A stretch of DNA of 51,244 bases from contig CAIMEE010000447.1 of the NCBI GenBank assembly GCA_903839865.1, forward strand, positions 1-51,244. Direction: 5' to 3'. Shown piece after piece: positions 32,300-41,000 of this stretch. The notes under the pieces are model-generated. The model did not search any database and had not been told where the DNA came from. It saw only the letters and a program-made list of their open reading frames with translations. Positions within the stretch are counted from its first letter, which is position 1, and the number at the start of each line of letters is the position of its first letter. The translations under genes and the position numbers were made by a program. The stretch is from Enhydrobacter aerosaccus (GTDB lineage: Bacteria; Pseudomonadota; Alphaproteobacteria; Reyranellales; Reyranellaceae).

Positions 32300-33181
32300 G
32301 TGATTTCCCCGGTCGTCCAGCTACCTGAAGCCCAGGTCCGGCCGTTGCTCGCGGCCTATGCGGCGGCGGTGCGAACGCGGCGCCGTCAGTCGATGCTGAC
32401 CTTCGCCTGTGTGGCGGCGGCGGTGGTGCTTTCGAGTGTGTCGGCGGAAATTTCGCCGGTACGCTTCGCCGCCAACATCGGCAACTTCACCAGCTACATC
32501 TATCGTCTCGGCCACCTCGACAGCGGCGCACTGGTCTGGACCGACCCCGTCGAATGGTTCTGGGGTCTCGGCCGCTGGCTCCGGCTGCTCGGCGAGACCC
32601 TGCTGATGGCCTATGTCGGCACGATCCTGGGCGCCGCCGGCGCCTTCTTTCTGAGTTTTCTGGCCGCCGCCAACGTCGCGCCCAACCGCTGGCTGCGCAT
32701 CGCCGTCCGCCGCTTCTGCGAACTCTGCCGCACCGTGCCCGAGCTGGTGTTCGCGCTGATCTTCGTCATCGCTTTCGGCCTGGGGCCGGTCGCGGGCGTC
32801 CTAGCGCTGGTCATTCATTGCGTCGGCGCGCTCGGCAAGCTCTTCGCCGAAGTGGTCGAGAACATCGACATGAAGCCGGTGGAAGGGGTCACCTCCACGG
32901 GCGCCGCGTGGCACGTGGCGATGCGCTACGGCGCGCTGCCGCAGGTCCTGCCGACTTTCGTGAGCTATGCCCTGCTGCGCTTCGAGATCAACGTGCGCAG
33001 CGCGGCGGTCATCGGCTTCGTGGGCGCGGGCGGCATCGGCGCCGACCTGCTCGAGGCAATCCGCAAGTTCTATTATTCGGATGTGTCGGCGATGCTGGTG
33101 CTGGTCGTCGTCACCGTGTCGATCATCGACTTTCTCACGGGTATGGTGCGGCATCGGCTGATCGGCACGGGAAGTCACTGA
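32300..33181 (+). CDS. phnE: Phosphonate ABC importer permease 1 (PhnE), 293 aa
   Basis: Inner-membrane permease. GTG 32300 is chosen since it gives the normal ~290-residue length and a cytoplasmic N-terminus; longer frames would overlap phnD. Family marks: LLGETLLMAYVGTILGAAGA, CRTVPELVFALIFVIAFGLG, the EAA-like loop VEGVTSTGAAWHVAMRYGAL and VGAGGIGADLLEAIRKFYYS. The stop overlaps the next permease start (TGATG). Confidence 0.93.
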   Translation: MISPVVQLPEAQVRPLLAAYAAAVRTRRRQSMLTFACVAAAVVLSSVSAEISPVRFAANIGNFTSYIYRLGHLDSGALVWTDPVEWFWGLGRWLRLLGETLLMAYVGTILGAAGAFFLSFLAAANVAPNRWLRIAVRRFCELCRTVPELVFALIFVIAFGLGPVAGVLALVIHCVGALGKLFAEVVENIDMKPVEGVTSTGAAWHVAMRYGALPQVLPTFVSYALLRFEINVRSAAVIGFVGAGGIGADLLEAIRKFYYSDVSAMLVLVVVTVSIIDFLTGMVRHRLIGTGSH

Positions 33182-34041
33182 TGGCGCAACATCCGAAAAT
33201 CGATCTCGCCGCGTTACGCACACGTCACCCGGCGCAGTTCGCGGGCTTCGGCCGCGGCCGCGCGACGACGCTGGCAATCGCGGGCGGCGCCCTGGCGCTG
33301 CTGGTCTTCGGGATGATCTGGCTGGGCTTCTTCGGCGAACGGGTAATGAACGGCTTCGGCGAACTGGGCAAGGTGGTGGTGCTGATGCTGCCACCCGATC
33401 CCGGCGGCTGGTCGCACGTGAAGCTCTTCACCTCGGCGCTGATCGAGACCGTCGCCATCGCCCTGATCGGCACCCTGGGGGCTGCGGCCTTCGGATTGCC
33501 GCTCGGGCTTCTGGCCGCCAAGAACGTGACGACGGCCCGGATCCTGCACTTCATGACGCGCCGCACACTCGACACGATCCGCAGCGTCGACATCCTGATC
33601 TGGGCGCTGATCTGGATCAATGTCGTGGGACTTGGTCCCTTCGCCGGCGCGCTCGCGATCATGACTTCCGATCTCGGCAGCTTCGGCAAGCTCTTCTCCG
33701 AAGCGATCGAGGCGTCCGACCGGCGGCCGGTCGAAGGCATCGCCTCGGCAGGTGGCGGCCGCATCCTGGGCGTGCGCTTCGGCATCCTGCCGGAAGTCTT
33801 CCCCGTGCTCGCGAGCCAGGTTCTCTACTATTTCGAATCCAACACGCGCTCGGCCACCATCATCGGCATCGTGGGCGCCGGCGGCATCGGCCTGCACCTC
33901 GCCGAGGCGATCCGTGTCCTTGAGTTGCAACAGGCTTCGTTCATCATCCTGATGATCCTGGTGACGGTGGCCGCCATCGATCTCGTTTCCAACCAGTTGC
34001 GCTTCGCCCTCATCGGCAAGCGGGGTCAGGGCAGGACGTGA
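33181..34041 (+). CDS. phnE: Phosphonate ABC importer permease 2 (PhnE), 286 aa
   Basis: Second PhnE copy, as usual in rhizobial-type operons. ALIETVAIALIGTLGAAAFG, TIRSVDILIWALIWINVVGL, VEGIASAGGGRILGVRFGIL and VGAGGIGLHLAEAIRVLELQ mirror the first copy's motifs. ATG 33181 overlaps the first permease stop; its own stop overlaps the DUF1045 start by 4 bp. The pair likely forms a heterodimeric channel. Confidence 0.94.
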   Translation: MAQHPKIDLAALRTRHPAQFAGFGRGRATTLAIAGGALALLVFGMIWLGFFGERVMNGFGELGKVVVLMLPPDPGGWSHVKLFTSALIETVAIALIGTLGAAAFGLPLGLLAAKNVTTARILHFMTRRTLDTIRSVDILIWALIWINVVGLGPFAGALAIMTSDLGSFGKLFSEAIEASDRRPVEGIASAGGGRILGVRFGILPEVFPVLASQVLYYFESNTRSATIIGIVGAGGIGLHLAEAIRVLELQQASFIILMILVTVAAIDLVSNQLRFALIGKRGQGRT

Positions 34042-34769
34042 CGGAACGCTACGCGGTCTACTACGCACCGAGAGCAGAGGAAGGTCTCGCGACTGCGGCC
34101 GGGCAGTGGCTTGGCATAAGCCCTGAGGACGGTCGGCTCCGGCGCCAGCCGCCGCTGTCGGGCTTCTCGCCCGAGAGACTGGCGGAGATCACCGCCGATC
34201 CGCGCCTCTACGGCTTTCACGGCACGCTGAAGGCGCCGATCGCGCTGGTCGACGGTGCGACCGAGCGCGAGTTCGTCGAGGCCGTCGGCCGCTTTGCCGC
34301 CACGCTGCGCGAAGTGTCGGTGCCGTCGATGGTGCTGGCCGAGCTGGGCAGCTTCCTCGCAATGGTGCCGCAGGAGCGCTGCCCCGCGCTGCAGGACCTG
34401 GCCGACTGTTGCGTCGTGGAGTTCGACGAATACCGACGGCCGGCCGACGAGGCGGAACTGGCGCGCCGACGCGCGTCGGGGCTGTCGGCACGCCAGGACG
34501 CGCTGCTGCTGCGCTGGGGCTATCCCTATGTGCTGGAAGAGTGGCGTTTCCATCTGACGCTCACCGGCCGCATAGAGAATGCGGCCGAACGGGCGGCGGT
34601 GATGGCGACCCTGCGCAAGCGCTTCGGCGGCTTCCTCGAACGCCCTCTGCAGGTGCGTGATCTCTGCGTCTTCCGGCAGGCCGCGCCGGGGCGGCCGTTC
34701 ACCGTGCTCGCGCGCTTCAGGCTCGGCGGCGGACGTCTGGTGAGAACCGAAGTGTGGCGAGCAAGCTGA
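34038..34769 (+). CDS. DUF1045 phosphonate-metabolism protein, 2H-phosphoesterase-like, 243 aa
   Basis: Belongs to the DUF1045 family found in C-P lyase operons. It has two H-x-T motifs of the 2H-phosphoesterase fold: GFHGTLKAP (H61, T63) and FHLTLTGR (H172, T174). Starts MTERYAVYYAPRAEEG at 34038, overlapping the phnE stop. No phnP lies in the window, so this protein is a candidate for opening the cyclic ribosyl phosphate made by PhnJ; that is inference. Its last 53 bases overlap the opposite-strand phnN. Confidence 0.88.
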   Translation: MTERYAVYYAPRAEEGLATAAGQWLGISPEDGRLRRQPPLSGFSPERLAEITADPRLYGFHGTLKAPIALVDGATEREFVEAVGRFAATLREVSVPSMVLAELGSFLAMVPQERCPALQDLADCCVVEFDEYRRPADEAELARRRASGLSARQDALLLRWGYPYVLEEWRFHLTLTGRIENAAERAAVMATLRKRFGGFLERPLQVRDLCVFRQAAPGRPFTVLARFRLGGGRLVRTEVWRAS

Positions 34770-35310
34770 CGAACCTCGCGGCCGCGTCGTCGAGCGCGCC
34801 GTCGTTCAGGATGGTCACCAGCCGCCTGTCCGTCACGTCGTAGGCCTCGCTACGCTGCAGCCGCTCGGCTGCAGCCTCGGCATCCTCGCGCGCCCGGTTG
34901 GCGAGGCGTTGCGCCAGCCGCTCCGCTGGCGCGGTGACCAGCACCGGGTGGGTGTTGTCGTCGACGCCACCCACGTGCTGGAAGTGCTCGCGCGAACCGC
35001 TCACCACCACCGTCAGGCTAGCGCGGCGCCAGGAATAGACCTCGCGGCCGATGCCGTACTCGTTGCCATGCGCCTGCCAATGGAAGGCGAACAGCCCGTG
35101 CCTGCGGCGCAGGCCGAACTCGGCGGGGCTCAGCTCGATATGGTTCTCGCCGCCGGCCTCGGCAGGCCGCGTGATGTAGCGATGCGCGAAGATCACCGGC
35201 GCGTCGGCTGCCAGCAGACTGCGCGCGCGATTGAGCACCGAGTCCTTGCCCGCGCCCGAGGGGCCCATGACGTAGACGAGGGGACCGTTCAGCTCAGACA
35301 ACGCGCTCAC
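34717..35310 (-). CDS. phnN: Ribose 1,5-bisphosphate phosphokinase (PhnN), 197 aa
   Basis: P-loop kinase with GPSGAGKDSVLNRARSLL, VIFAHRYITRPAEAGGENHI and FAFHWQAHGNEYGIGREVYS, the PhnN pattern within the guanylate-kinase-like fold. It turns ribose 1,5-bisphosphate into PRPP at the end of the C-P lyase pathway. GTG 35310 (VSALSELNG) is chosen for length and lies 17 bp inside phnM's end; a start at 35400 would overlap phnM much more. Last gene of the minus-strand phn operon; converges on and overlaps the DUF1045 gene. Confidence 0.93.
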   Translation of the reverse strand: MSALSELNGPLVYVMGPSGAGKDSVLNRARSLLAADAPVIFAHRYITRPAEAGGENHIELSPAEFGLRRRHGLFAFHWQAHGNEYGIGREVYSWRRASLTVVVSGSREHFQHVGGVDDNTHPVLVTAPAERLAQRLANRAREDAEAAAERLQRSEAYDVTDRRLVTILNDGALDDAAARFVSLLATLRFSPDVRRRA

Positions 35311-36439
35311 CTTCGCGCCAGACGGAGCGTACGATCGGCGCGTCCTCGACCACGCGGACCCGCACCAGATCGGCGCGGCGGTCGGGGGAGATCTCGCCAC
35401 GGTCGTCGAGGCCCACGGCGCGCGCCGGGTTGAACGAGGCGAAGCGCACGGCCTGGGACAGCGTGATGCCGGCGCCCGATTGCGGCAGCCTGAAAATGCC
35501 TTCCATCAGGCTGGCCGGGACATAGTCCGAAGACAGGATCTCCGCGTTGCCGCCGCGCACCAGGTCGATCGCGGCGATGTTGCCCGAGTGCGACCCGCCC
35601 AGCACGATGTTGGGCGCGCCCACCAGCACGGAGAGGCCGGCCTCGCGCGAAGCCTCTGCGGCTTCCAGGGTGGTCGGGAATTCCGCGATGGTCATGCCGT
35701 TCTGTACCGCCTCGCGCACGTGCTCGCGCGTGGCATCGTCGTGGCTGGCGATCGGCAAGGCGCGCGCCTGGGCCCGCGAGACGATCTCGCTCCTGTGCTT
35801 GACGGCATTCTTGGCGTGCAGCGCCATCGTGAGATCGCGGAAGACGTCGAACTCCTCGTTCGTCATGCCGTATTTCTTGGTGTGGTAGTGGCGCAGCTTC
35901 TCCGGATCGACGAACTGGCGTTGGCCGGGCGTATGGTCGTTGATCGAGATCAGGCCCACGATCGGCAGGTCGATCCACCGGTCGACGGTGCTGACCGCGT
36001 CCTCGGCCACGATCTCGCAACGCAGGTGCAGGCGATGCTCGACGCGGGTCAGGCCGCGTTCGCCGGCGGCGCAGATCGCCTCGATCATGCGCTCCTTGTT
36101 CTTCACGCGGTCGGTCTCGCCGCGCACGTCGCCCAGGGCCAGCGAGTCGAACACGGTGGTGATGCCCGCAGCGGCGACCTGGGTGTCGTGCGCCATCAGC
36201 GCCGGCATGCTCGGCCATTTGACGCCGGGGCGCGGCGCGAAGTGCTTCTCGAGATTGTCGGTGTGCAGCTCGACCAGGCCGGGCACGAGATAATCGCCGT
36301 CGAGGTCGACGGCACCAGGACCGTGCGAGCGGCCTTCGTCGACCGAGACGATACGGCCGTCGCGCACCACCACGGTTCCGTCGAACTCTGCGTCGATCGT
36401 CACGACGCGGGCGTTGGTGAGGATCGTTTCAGGGCTCAT
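35294..36439 (-). CDS. phnM: RPnTP diphosphohydrolase (PhnM), 381 aa
   Basis: Amidohydrolase-fold enzyme that removes diphosphate from ribose-methylphosphonate triphosphate. Marks: LVPGLVELHTDNLEKHFAPR with the metal-binding H-x-D, MALMAHDTQVAAAGITTVFD-type segment, LHLRCEIV, SINDHTPGQRQFVDPEKLRH, SHDDATREHV and EILSSDYVPASLMEGIFRL. Full length. ATG overlaps the phnL stop by 4 bp. Confidence 0.96.
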   Translation of the reverse strand: MSPETILTNARVVTIDAEFDGTVVVRDGRIVSVDEGRSHGPGAVDLDGDYLVPGLVELHTDNLEKHFAPRPGVKWPSMPALMAHDTQVAAAGITTVFDSLALGDVRGETDRVKNKERMIEAICAAGERGLTRVEHRLHLRCEIVAEDAVSTVDRWIDLPIVGLISINDHTPGQRQFVDPEKLRHYHTKKYGMTNEEFDVFRDLTMALHAKNAVKHRSEIVSRAQARALPIASHDDATREHVREAVQNGMTIAEFPTTLEAAEASREAGLSVLVGAPNIVLGGSHSGNIAAIDLVRGGNAEILSSDYVPASLMEGIFRLPQSGAGITLSQAVRFASFNPARAVGLDDRGEISPDRRADLVRVRVVEDAPIVRSVWREGERVV

Positions 36440-37134
36440 GCTTGGGCTCCGGGAAGGGCGACGTTGTGCAGGCGGGTCGCCAGCGCATCGCGCACGGCCG
36501 TGTCGTGGAAGATGCCGACGATGGCCGCCCCCGCCTCGCGGCGCTGGCGGATGAGGTCGATCACACCGTCGCGGTTGGCGACGTCGAGCGAAGCGGTGGG
36601 CTCATCGAGAAGCAGTACGGGATAGTCGGCAATCAGCGAGCGTGCGATGTTGACCCGCTGCTGCTCACCGCCGGAGAATGTCGCGGGCGGCAGCTGCCGC
36701 AGCCGCTCGGGGATGCCGAGCAGGCTCAGCAGGAACTGGGCGCGGTCGCGGGCCTGTTCGGGCGTCGCCCCCAGCCGCAGCATGGGCTCGGCCACGACAT
36801 CGACCGTAGCTACCCGGGGAATGACGCGCAGGAACTGGCTGACGAAGCCCAGCGTGTGGCGGCGCACGTCGAGCGTCGTGCGCGGCTCTGCGTTCGCCAA
36901 CTCGACCCAGGCCTCGCGATGGCGGATGCGGATCGATCCGGTTTGTGGGCGGTAGTTGCCGTAGAGCGAGCGCAGCAGGGTGCTCTTGCCGGCGCCCGAG
37001 GGACCGACCAGCGCCAGGCACTCGCCCGGCGCCACGCTCAGCGCGACATCCTCGAGGACACGCAACGCCAGGCCGCCTTGGGCGTGCATGACGAAGGACT
37101 TGTTGAGGCCGGAGACGCGCAGGACAGGAAGCAT
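36436..37134 (-). CDS. phnL: C-P lyase ABC-type protein PhnL, 232 aa
   Basis: ATP-binding protein with Walker A GPSGAGKSTLL, FVSQFLRVIPRVATVDVVAE, signature FSGGEQQRVNIARSL and Walker B LLLDEPTASLD. It is an ABC-type component of the C-P lyase machinery, not of a membrane importer; it binds the core complex with PhnK. Starts four bases after phnK. Normal length. Confidence 0.95.
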   Translation of the reverse strand: MLPVLRVSGLNKSFVMHAQGGLALRVLEDVALSVAPGECLALVGPSGAGKSTLLRSLYGNYRPQTGSIRIRHREAWVELANAEPRTTLDVRRHTLGFVSQFLRVIPRVATVDVVAEPMLRLGATPEQARDRAQFLLSLLGIPERLRQLPPATFSGGEQQRVNIARSLIADYPVLLLDEPTASLDVANRDGVIDLIRQRREAGAAIVGIFHDTAVRDALATRLHNVALPGAQA

Positions 37135-37138
37135 CGGG

Positions 37139-37915
37139 CTAAACCGGCAAGATCGAGGCGACGAGCATCTGCGTGTAGGCGTGCTGCGGATCGTCGAGCA
37201 CCTGGTCGGTGAGACCCTGCTCGATCACCGCGCCGCCCTGCATGACCATCAGCCGATGCGTCAGCAGGCGCGCGACGCCGAGATCGTGCGTCACCAGCAC
37301 CGCCGAGAGATGGAAGCGGTCGACCAGCCCGCGCAGCAGGTCGAGGATGCGCGCCTGCACCGACACGTCGAGCCCGCCCGTCGGCTCGTCCATGAAGACG
37401 AGGCGGGGGTTGCTGACCAGGTTGCGCGCGATCTGCAGGCGCTGGCGCATGCCACCGGAAAAGGTCGTCGGCCGGTCGTCGAGCCGGTCGAGGTCGATCT
37501 CGACCCGGCCCAGCCATTCCGACGCATTGCCCCGGATCTCGCCATAGTGGCGCGCGCCGATCGCCATCAGCCGCTCGCCGATGTTGGCGCCGGCGCTGAC
37601 CCCCATGCGCAGGCCGTCGCGCGCGTCCTGGTTCACGAAGCCCCATTCGGTGCGCGCCAGCAGTCGACGCCGGGCCTCGGAGAGGCCGTGCACGTCGACT
37701 GTGCCCATCGAGGCGGTTTCGTAGGAGACCGACCCTGCATCGGGCTCGAGACGGCCGGCGAGGCAGTTGAGAAGCGTGGTCTTGCCCGAGCCTGACTCGC
37801 CCACGATGCCCAGCACTTCGCCGGGCCACAGGTCGAAGCTCACGTCGCGGCAGGCGACCCGGCCGCCAAAGTGTTTGGCGAGGGCGCGGACGGAGAGGAG
37901 CGGTGTATCGCTCAT
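37139..37915 (-). CDS. phnK: C-P lyase ABC-type protein PhnK, 258 aa
   Basis: ATP-binding protein that docks on the PhnGHIJ core. Walker A GESGSGKTTLLNCLAGRL, the PhnK mark TEWGFVNQDARDGLRMGVSA, signature FSGGMRQRLQIARNL and Walker B LVFMDEPTGGLDVSVQARIL. ATG 37915 overlaps the phnJ stop by 4 bp; a longer upstream frame lies over phnJ and is spurious. Confidence 0.96.
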   Translation of the reverse strand: MSDTPLLSVRALAKHFGGRVACRDVSFDLWPGEVLGIVGESGSGKTTLLNCLAGRLEPDAGSVSYETASMGTVDVHGLSEARRRLLARTEWGFVNQDARDGLRMGVSAGANIGERLMAIGARHYGEIRGNASEWLGRVEIDLDRLDDRPTTFSGGMRQRLQIARNLVSNPRLVFMDEPTGGLDVSVQARILDLLRGLVDRFHLSAVLVTHDLGVARLLTHRLMVMQGGAVIEQGLTDQVLDDPQHAYTQMLVASILPV

Positions 37916-38763
37916 GTCTTCTCCGGCCGATGTTTTTGTTGGCGTTCCTGGCAATAGTCGGTGTCCGAGCACACGAACAGCCGCTTGCCGTCGTCGTCGA
38001 CGATCATCTCGTCGAGGAAGCTTTCCTTCGAGCCGCACAGCGCGCAGCACTCGGTCCAGGTTTCGATCTCGAACGGATGATCCTCGAAGTCGAGACTCTT
38101 CACCGGCGTGTAGGGCGGCACCGCGTAGATTCGCTTCTCGCGGCCGGCACCGTAGAGCTGCAGCGCCGGGTTGTTGTCGAGCTTGGGATTGTCGAACTTC
38201 GGGATCGGCGAGGGGCTCATCATGTAGCGGCCATTCACCAGCACCGGATAGTTGTAGGTCTTGGCGATACGGCCGTGGCGCGCGATGCTTTCATAGAGGC
38301 TGACCTGCATCACGCCGTATTCGGTGAGGGCATGCAGCGTTCGCGTCTCGGTCTCGCGCGGCTCGAGCATGCGCAGCGGCTCGGGGATCGGCACCTGGAA
38401 GACCAGGATCTGGCCATCCTTGAGAGGCGTCTCGGGCACGCGATGGCGGGTCTGGATGACGGTCGCTTCCTCCGTGCGGGTCGTCGTAGCGACATCGGCC
38501 ACCTTGGCGAAGAAGCGGCGGATCGAGACGGCGTTGGTCGTGTCGTCAGCGCCCTGGTCGATCACCTTCAGCGTGTCGTCCTGGCCGATGATCGCGGCCG
38601 TCACCTGGATGCCGCCGGTGCCCCAGCCATAGGGCAACGGCATCTCGCGCCCGCCGAACGGTACTTGATAGCCCGGCACGGCCACGGCCTTCAGGATGGC
38701 GCGGCGGATCATCCGCTTGGTCTGCTCGTCGGGGTAGGCGTAGTTGTAGGCGCCATCAGGCAT
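37912..38763 (-). CDS. phnJ: C-P lyase radical-SAM subunit PhnJ, 283 aa
   Basis: Catalytic subunit cleaving the carbon-phosphorus bond. The four conserved cysteines C240, C243, C265 and C271 (CALC, then RLFVCSDTDYC) match E. coli C241, C244, C266 and C272 in spacing. The glycine-radical site lies in PGYQVPFGGREMPLPYGWG (G31, E. coli G32). It starts three bases after phnI. All key residues are present, so it should be active. Confidence 0.97.
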   Translation of the reverse strand: MPDGAYNYAYPDEQTKRMIRRAILKAVAVPGYQVPFGGREMPLPYGWGTGGIQVTAAIIGQDDTLKVIDQGADDTTNAVSIRRFFAKVADVATTTRTEEATVIQTRHRVPETPLKDGQILVFQVPIPEPLRMLEPRETETRTLHALTEYGVMQVSLYESIARHGRIAKTYNYPVLVNGRYMMSPSPIPKFDNPKLDNNPALQLYGAGREKRIYAVPPYTPVKSLDFEDHPFEIETWTECCALCGSKESFLDEMIVDDDGKRLFVCSDTDYCQERQQKHRPEKT

Positions 38764-38766
38764 GGT

Positions 38767-39870
38767 TCACTCCGCCGCCTGATCCAGGACGGTCTGCCGA
38801 TTCCGTTCCTCGACCTCGGCGCGCAAGGTGCGTACGACGACGAGCTCGGACTGGAAGTCGACGTAGTGGGGCAGCTTCAGGTGCTGCACGAAGCCCGAGG
38901 CCTCAACGCTGTCGGAATGCGACAGCACGAATTCCTCGTCCTGTGCAGGTGAGGTCGCGTTCTCGGAAAGCTCGCCGGCGCGCAGGGCGCGATCCACCAG
39001 CGCCATAGCCATCGCCTTGCGCTCGGCGTGGCCGAAGGCGAGACCGTAGCCGCGCGTGAACTGCGGCGGAATGTTGTGGGCGCCTGCGAACTGGTTGACC
39101 ATGTCGCACTCGGTGACGTCGATCTCGGCGATTTCGATCTCGAAGCCCAGCTCCTCCGGCGTGAAGGCCACGGGCACCTGGCCGTAGCGGATCTCGCCCA
39201 CGAACGGATGGTTGTTGCCGTAGCCGCGCTGCGTCGAGTAGCCGAGCGCCAGCAGGAAGCCCTCGTCGCCGCGCGCCAGGTTCTGCAGCCGTACAGTGCG
39301 GTCGGCCGGCAACACCAGCGGCGTGCGCGTGATGTCCCGCGAAGCGCCGGTGTCCTGAGCGGGCGGCGGTTCGAGCATGCCCTCGCGCTCGAGGATGTCG
39401 CCGACCCGCGGCAGCCCCTGACTGGCATCGACCGGTGCTGTCGGCGCGTCGGGACGCTCGCCGGCCGCGGCCAGCGAGAAGTCGAGCAAGCGATGGGTGT
39501 AGTCGTACGTCGGGCCCAGCACCTGTCCGCCGGGCACGTCCTTGAAGGTCGACGAGATGCGGCGCTCGGCGACCATCCGCGTGGTGTCGAGCGGCTCCGA
39601 GTCGCCAAAGCGCGGCAAGGTCGTGCGATAGGCGCGCAGCAGGAAGATCGCTTCGACCAGGTCGCCGCGCGCCTGCTTGATCGCGAGTGCCGCCAGTGCG
39701 CGATCGTAGCAGGAGCCTTCGGTCATCACGCGGTCGACCGCGAGGCCGAGCTGCTGGTCGATCTGCTCGAGCGTCAGCTCCGCCAAGTCGCGCGAACCAC
39801 GCCGCTTGTCGGCCACCAGATCGAGCGAATTGGCGATCGCCGTCTCCCCGCCCTTCACCGCGACGTACAT
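38767..39870 (-). CDS. phnI: C-P lyase core subunit PhnI, 367 aa
   Basis: Nucleosidase-like subunit that swaps adenine of ATP for phosphonate with PhnG, H and L. Starts MYVAVKGGETAIANSLDLVA, with the family pieces ELTLEQIDQQLGLAVDRVMT, CYDRALAALAIKQARGDLVE and FLLRAYRTTLPRFG at ~105-118, and ECDMVNQFAGAHNIPPQFTR. Normal length. Fifteen bases follow the phnH stop. Confidence 0.96.
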   Translation of the reverse strand: MYVAVKGGETAIANSLDLVADKRRGSRDLAELTLEQIDQQLGLAVDRVMTEGSCYDRALAALAIKQARGDLVEAIFLLRAYRTTLPRFGDSEPLDTTRMVAERRISSTFKDVPGGQVLGPTYDYTHRLLDFSLAAAGERPDAPTAPVDASQGLPRVGDILEREGMLEPPPAQDTGASRDITRTPLVLPADRTVRLQNLARGDEGFLLALGYSTQRGYGNNHPFVGEIRYGQVPVAFTPEELGFEIEIAEIDVTECDMVNQFAGAHNIPPQFTRGYGLAFGHAERKAMAMALVDRALRAGELSENATSPAQDEEFVLSHSDSVEASGFVQHLKLPHYVDFQSELVVVRTLRAEVEERNRQTVLDQAAE

Positions 39871-39885
39871 GTCAACCCTCCCCTA

Positions 39886-40470
39886 TCAACACTGGACGGC
39901 GATGCTGCGCGGCAGGGCCAGCAGCTCTGGACCGGCGGCGAACACGACGTCGACGCCGCACGGAAAAAGCGCGCGATTGGCGACCCACTCGGACCAGAAG
40001 GTGTCCGCTAGACCTGCGATGCCGGCGGTCATGCTGCCGTCGATGCCGGGACCGCGCAGGATGCGGGTCGGGCCGCCGCGCAGAGCGGGGACCTCGATCA
40101 CGAGGGTGGCAGAGCGGTCGGGATAGGGATCGCTGCCGATCGCGAAGCCGTCGAGCATCGGCTGGCGCGCTGGGGTGACGAGGGCAAAAATCGCCGCCGC
40201 GCTATCGGAGACGATCGGCGCGCCGGTGTGGAATCGCACGTAGTCGCGCACCTCGACGGAGTCGAGGTCGGGCGCCAGCCACAGCGGCGTCTCGCGATCG
40301 ACAAGAGTGAGAAGGAACGCGGTCGCGGCGATCGAAAGCGCGCCAGGGGTCTCGACTTTCGCCGGAATGGCCAGGATGCGGCCGGGATGGGAAAAGGCAT
40401 CGAGGACGGCACGGAAGACACGCTGCGAGTCGTGCGAGGAGTCGTCGAACCCGGCGGCGAGCGTGGTCAT
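39886..40470 (-). CDS. phnH: C-P lyase core subunit PhnH, 194 aa
   Basis: Structural subunit of the PhnGHIJ complex, related to PLP-enzyme folds without the cofactor. Family marks: QRVFRAVLDAFSHPGRI, LTLVDRETPLWLAPDL, FALVTPARQPM and a final VFAAGPELLALPRS. ATG 40470 overlaps the phnG stop by 4 bp. Normal length. Confidence 0.95.
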   Translation of the reverse strand: MTTLAAGFDDSSHDSQRVFRAVLDAFSHPGRILAIPAKVETPGALSIAATAFLLTLVDRETPLWLAPDLDSVEVRDYVRFHTGAPIVSDSAAAIFALVTPARQPMLDGFAIGSDPYPDRSATLVIEVPALRGGPTRILRGPGIDGSMTAGIAGLADTFWSEWVANRALFPCGVDVVFAAGPELLALPRSIAVQC

Positions 40471-40940
40471 GTTCCGGCCTCGCGCGCGACGGTGAAGAAG
40501 TCGACCTTGGTGGCGGCGGCGCGCGCCTTCACGAGCTGCTGACGCCCCTCCGCCTCGTGCGCGAGGGGGGCCACGACCTTGTCCTCGAGAGGGTTTTGCC
40601 AGTCGGGCTTTTGGCCCAGTGCGTCGATGGCGGCGACAATCTCGGCCTGGCGCAGATGGCGGCCACCGACATAGCCGTGGCCGATCTCACCGGTGTCCAG
40701 GCGCACGGCGGCGCGGGTTACGGTCATTTCGCCGGCGCAAAAGGGCGCGCCGCTTCCGGAGATTCGACCCTTGACCATTACCAGGCCGATCTCGGGACGT
40801 CTTAATAGTGAGTAGGCCGGGACTGGACCGACCTCAGCCCACAACGCCTCCAGCCGTTCGGCGGGCGCCTTCGCCAATAGCGAAAGCCACCGTTGGCGCC
40901 GTATCTGTGCGTCGGTGTCGGGAACGATCGATGCTGCCAT
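40467..40940 (-). CDS. phnG: C-P lyase core subunit PhnG, 157 aa
   Basis: Smallest core subunit and first gene of phnGHIJKLMN. Marks: RQRWLSLLAKAPAERLEALW, LLRRPEIGLVMVKGRISGSG, FCAGEMTVTRAAVRLDTGEI and HGYVGGRHLRQAEIVAAIDA. The start at 40940 (MAASIVPDTD) gives the normal ~150 residues; ATG 40967 in frame would add nine residues. No phnF regulator gene precedes it; the gene upstream is cobC. Confidence 0.93.
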   Translation of the reverse strand: MAASIVPDTDAQIRRQRWLSLLAKAPAERLEALWAEVGPVPAYSLLRRPEIGLVMVKGRISGSGAPFCAGEMTVTRAAVRLDTGEIGHGYVGGRHLRQAEIVAAIDALGQKPDWQNPLEDKVVAPLAHEAEGRQQLVKARAAATKVDFFTVAREAGT

Positions 40941-41000
40941 GGGTACGCTCTTGAAGGAGCGCACCATCGGGAGATGACGTTACCGATCCGAGGGAATGGC

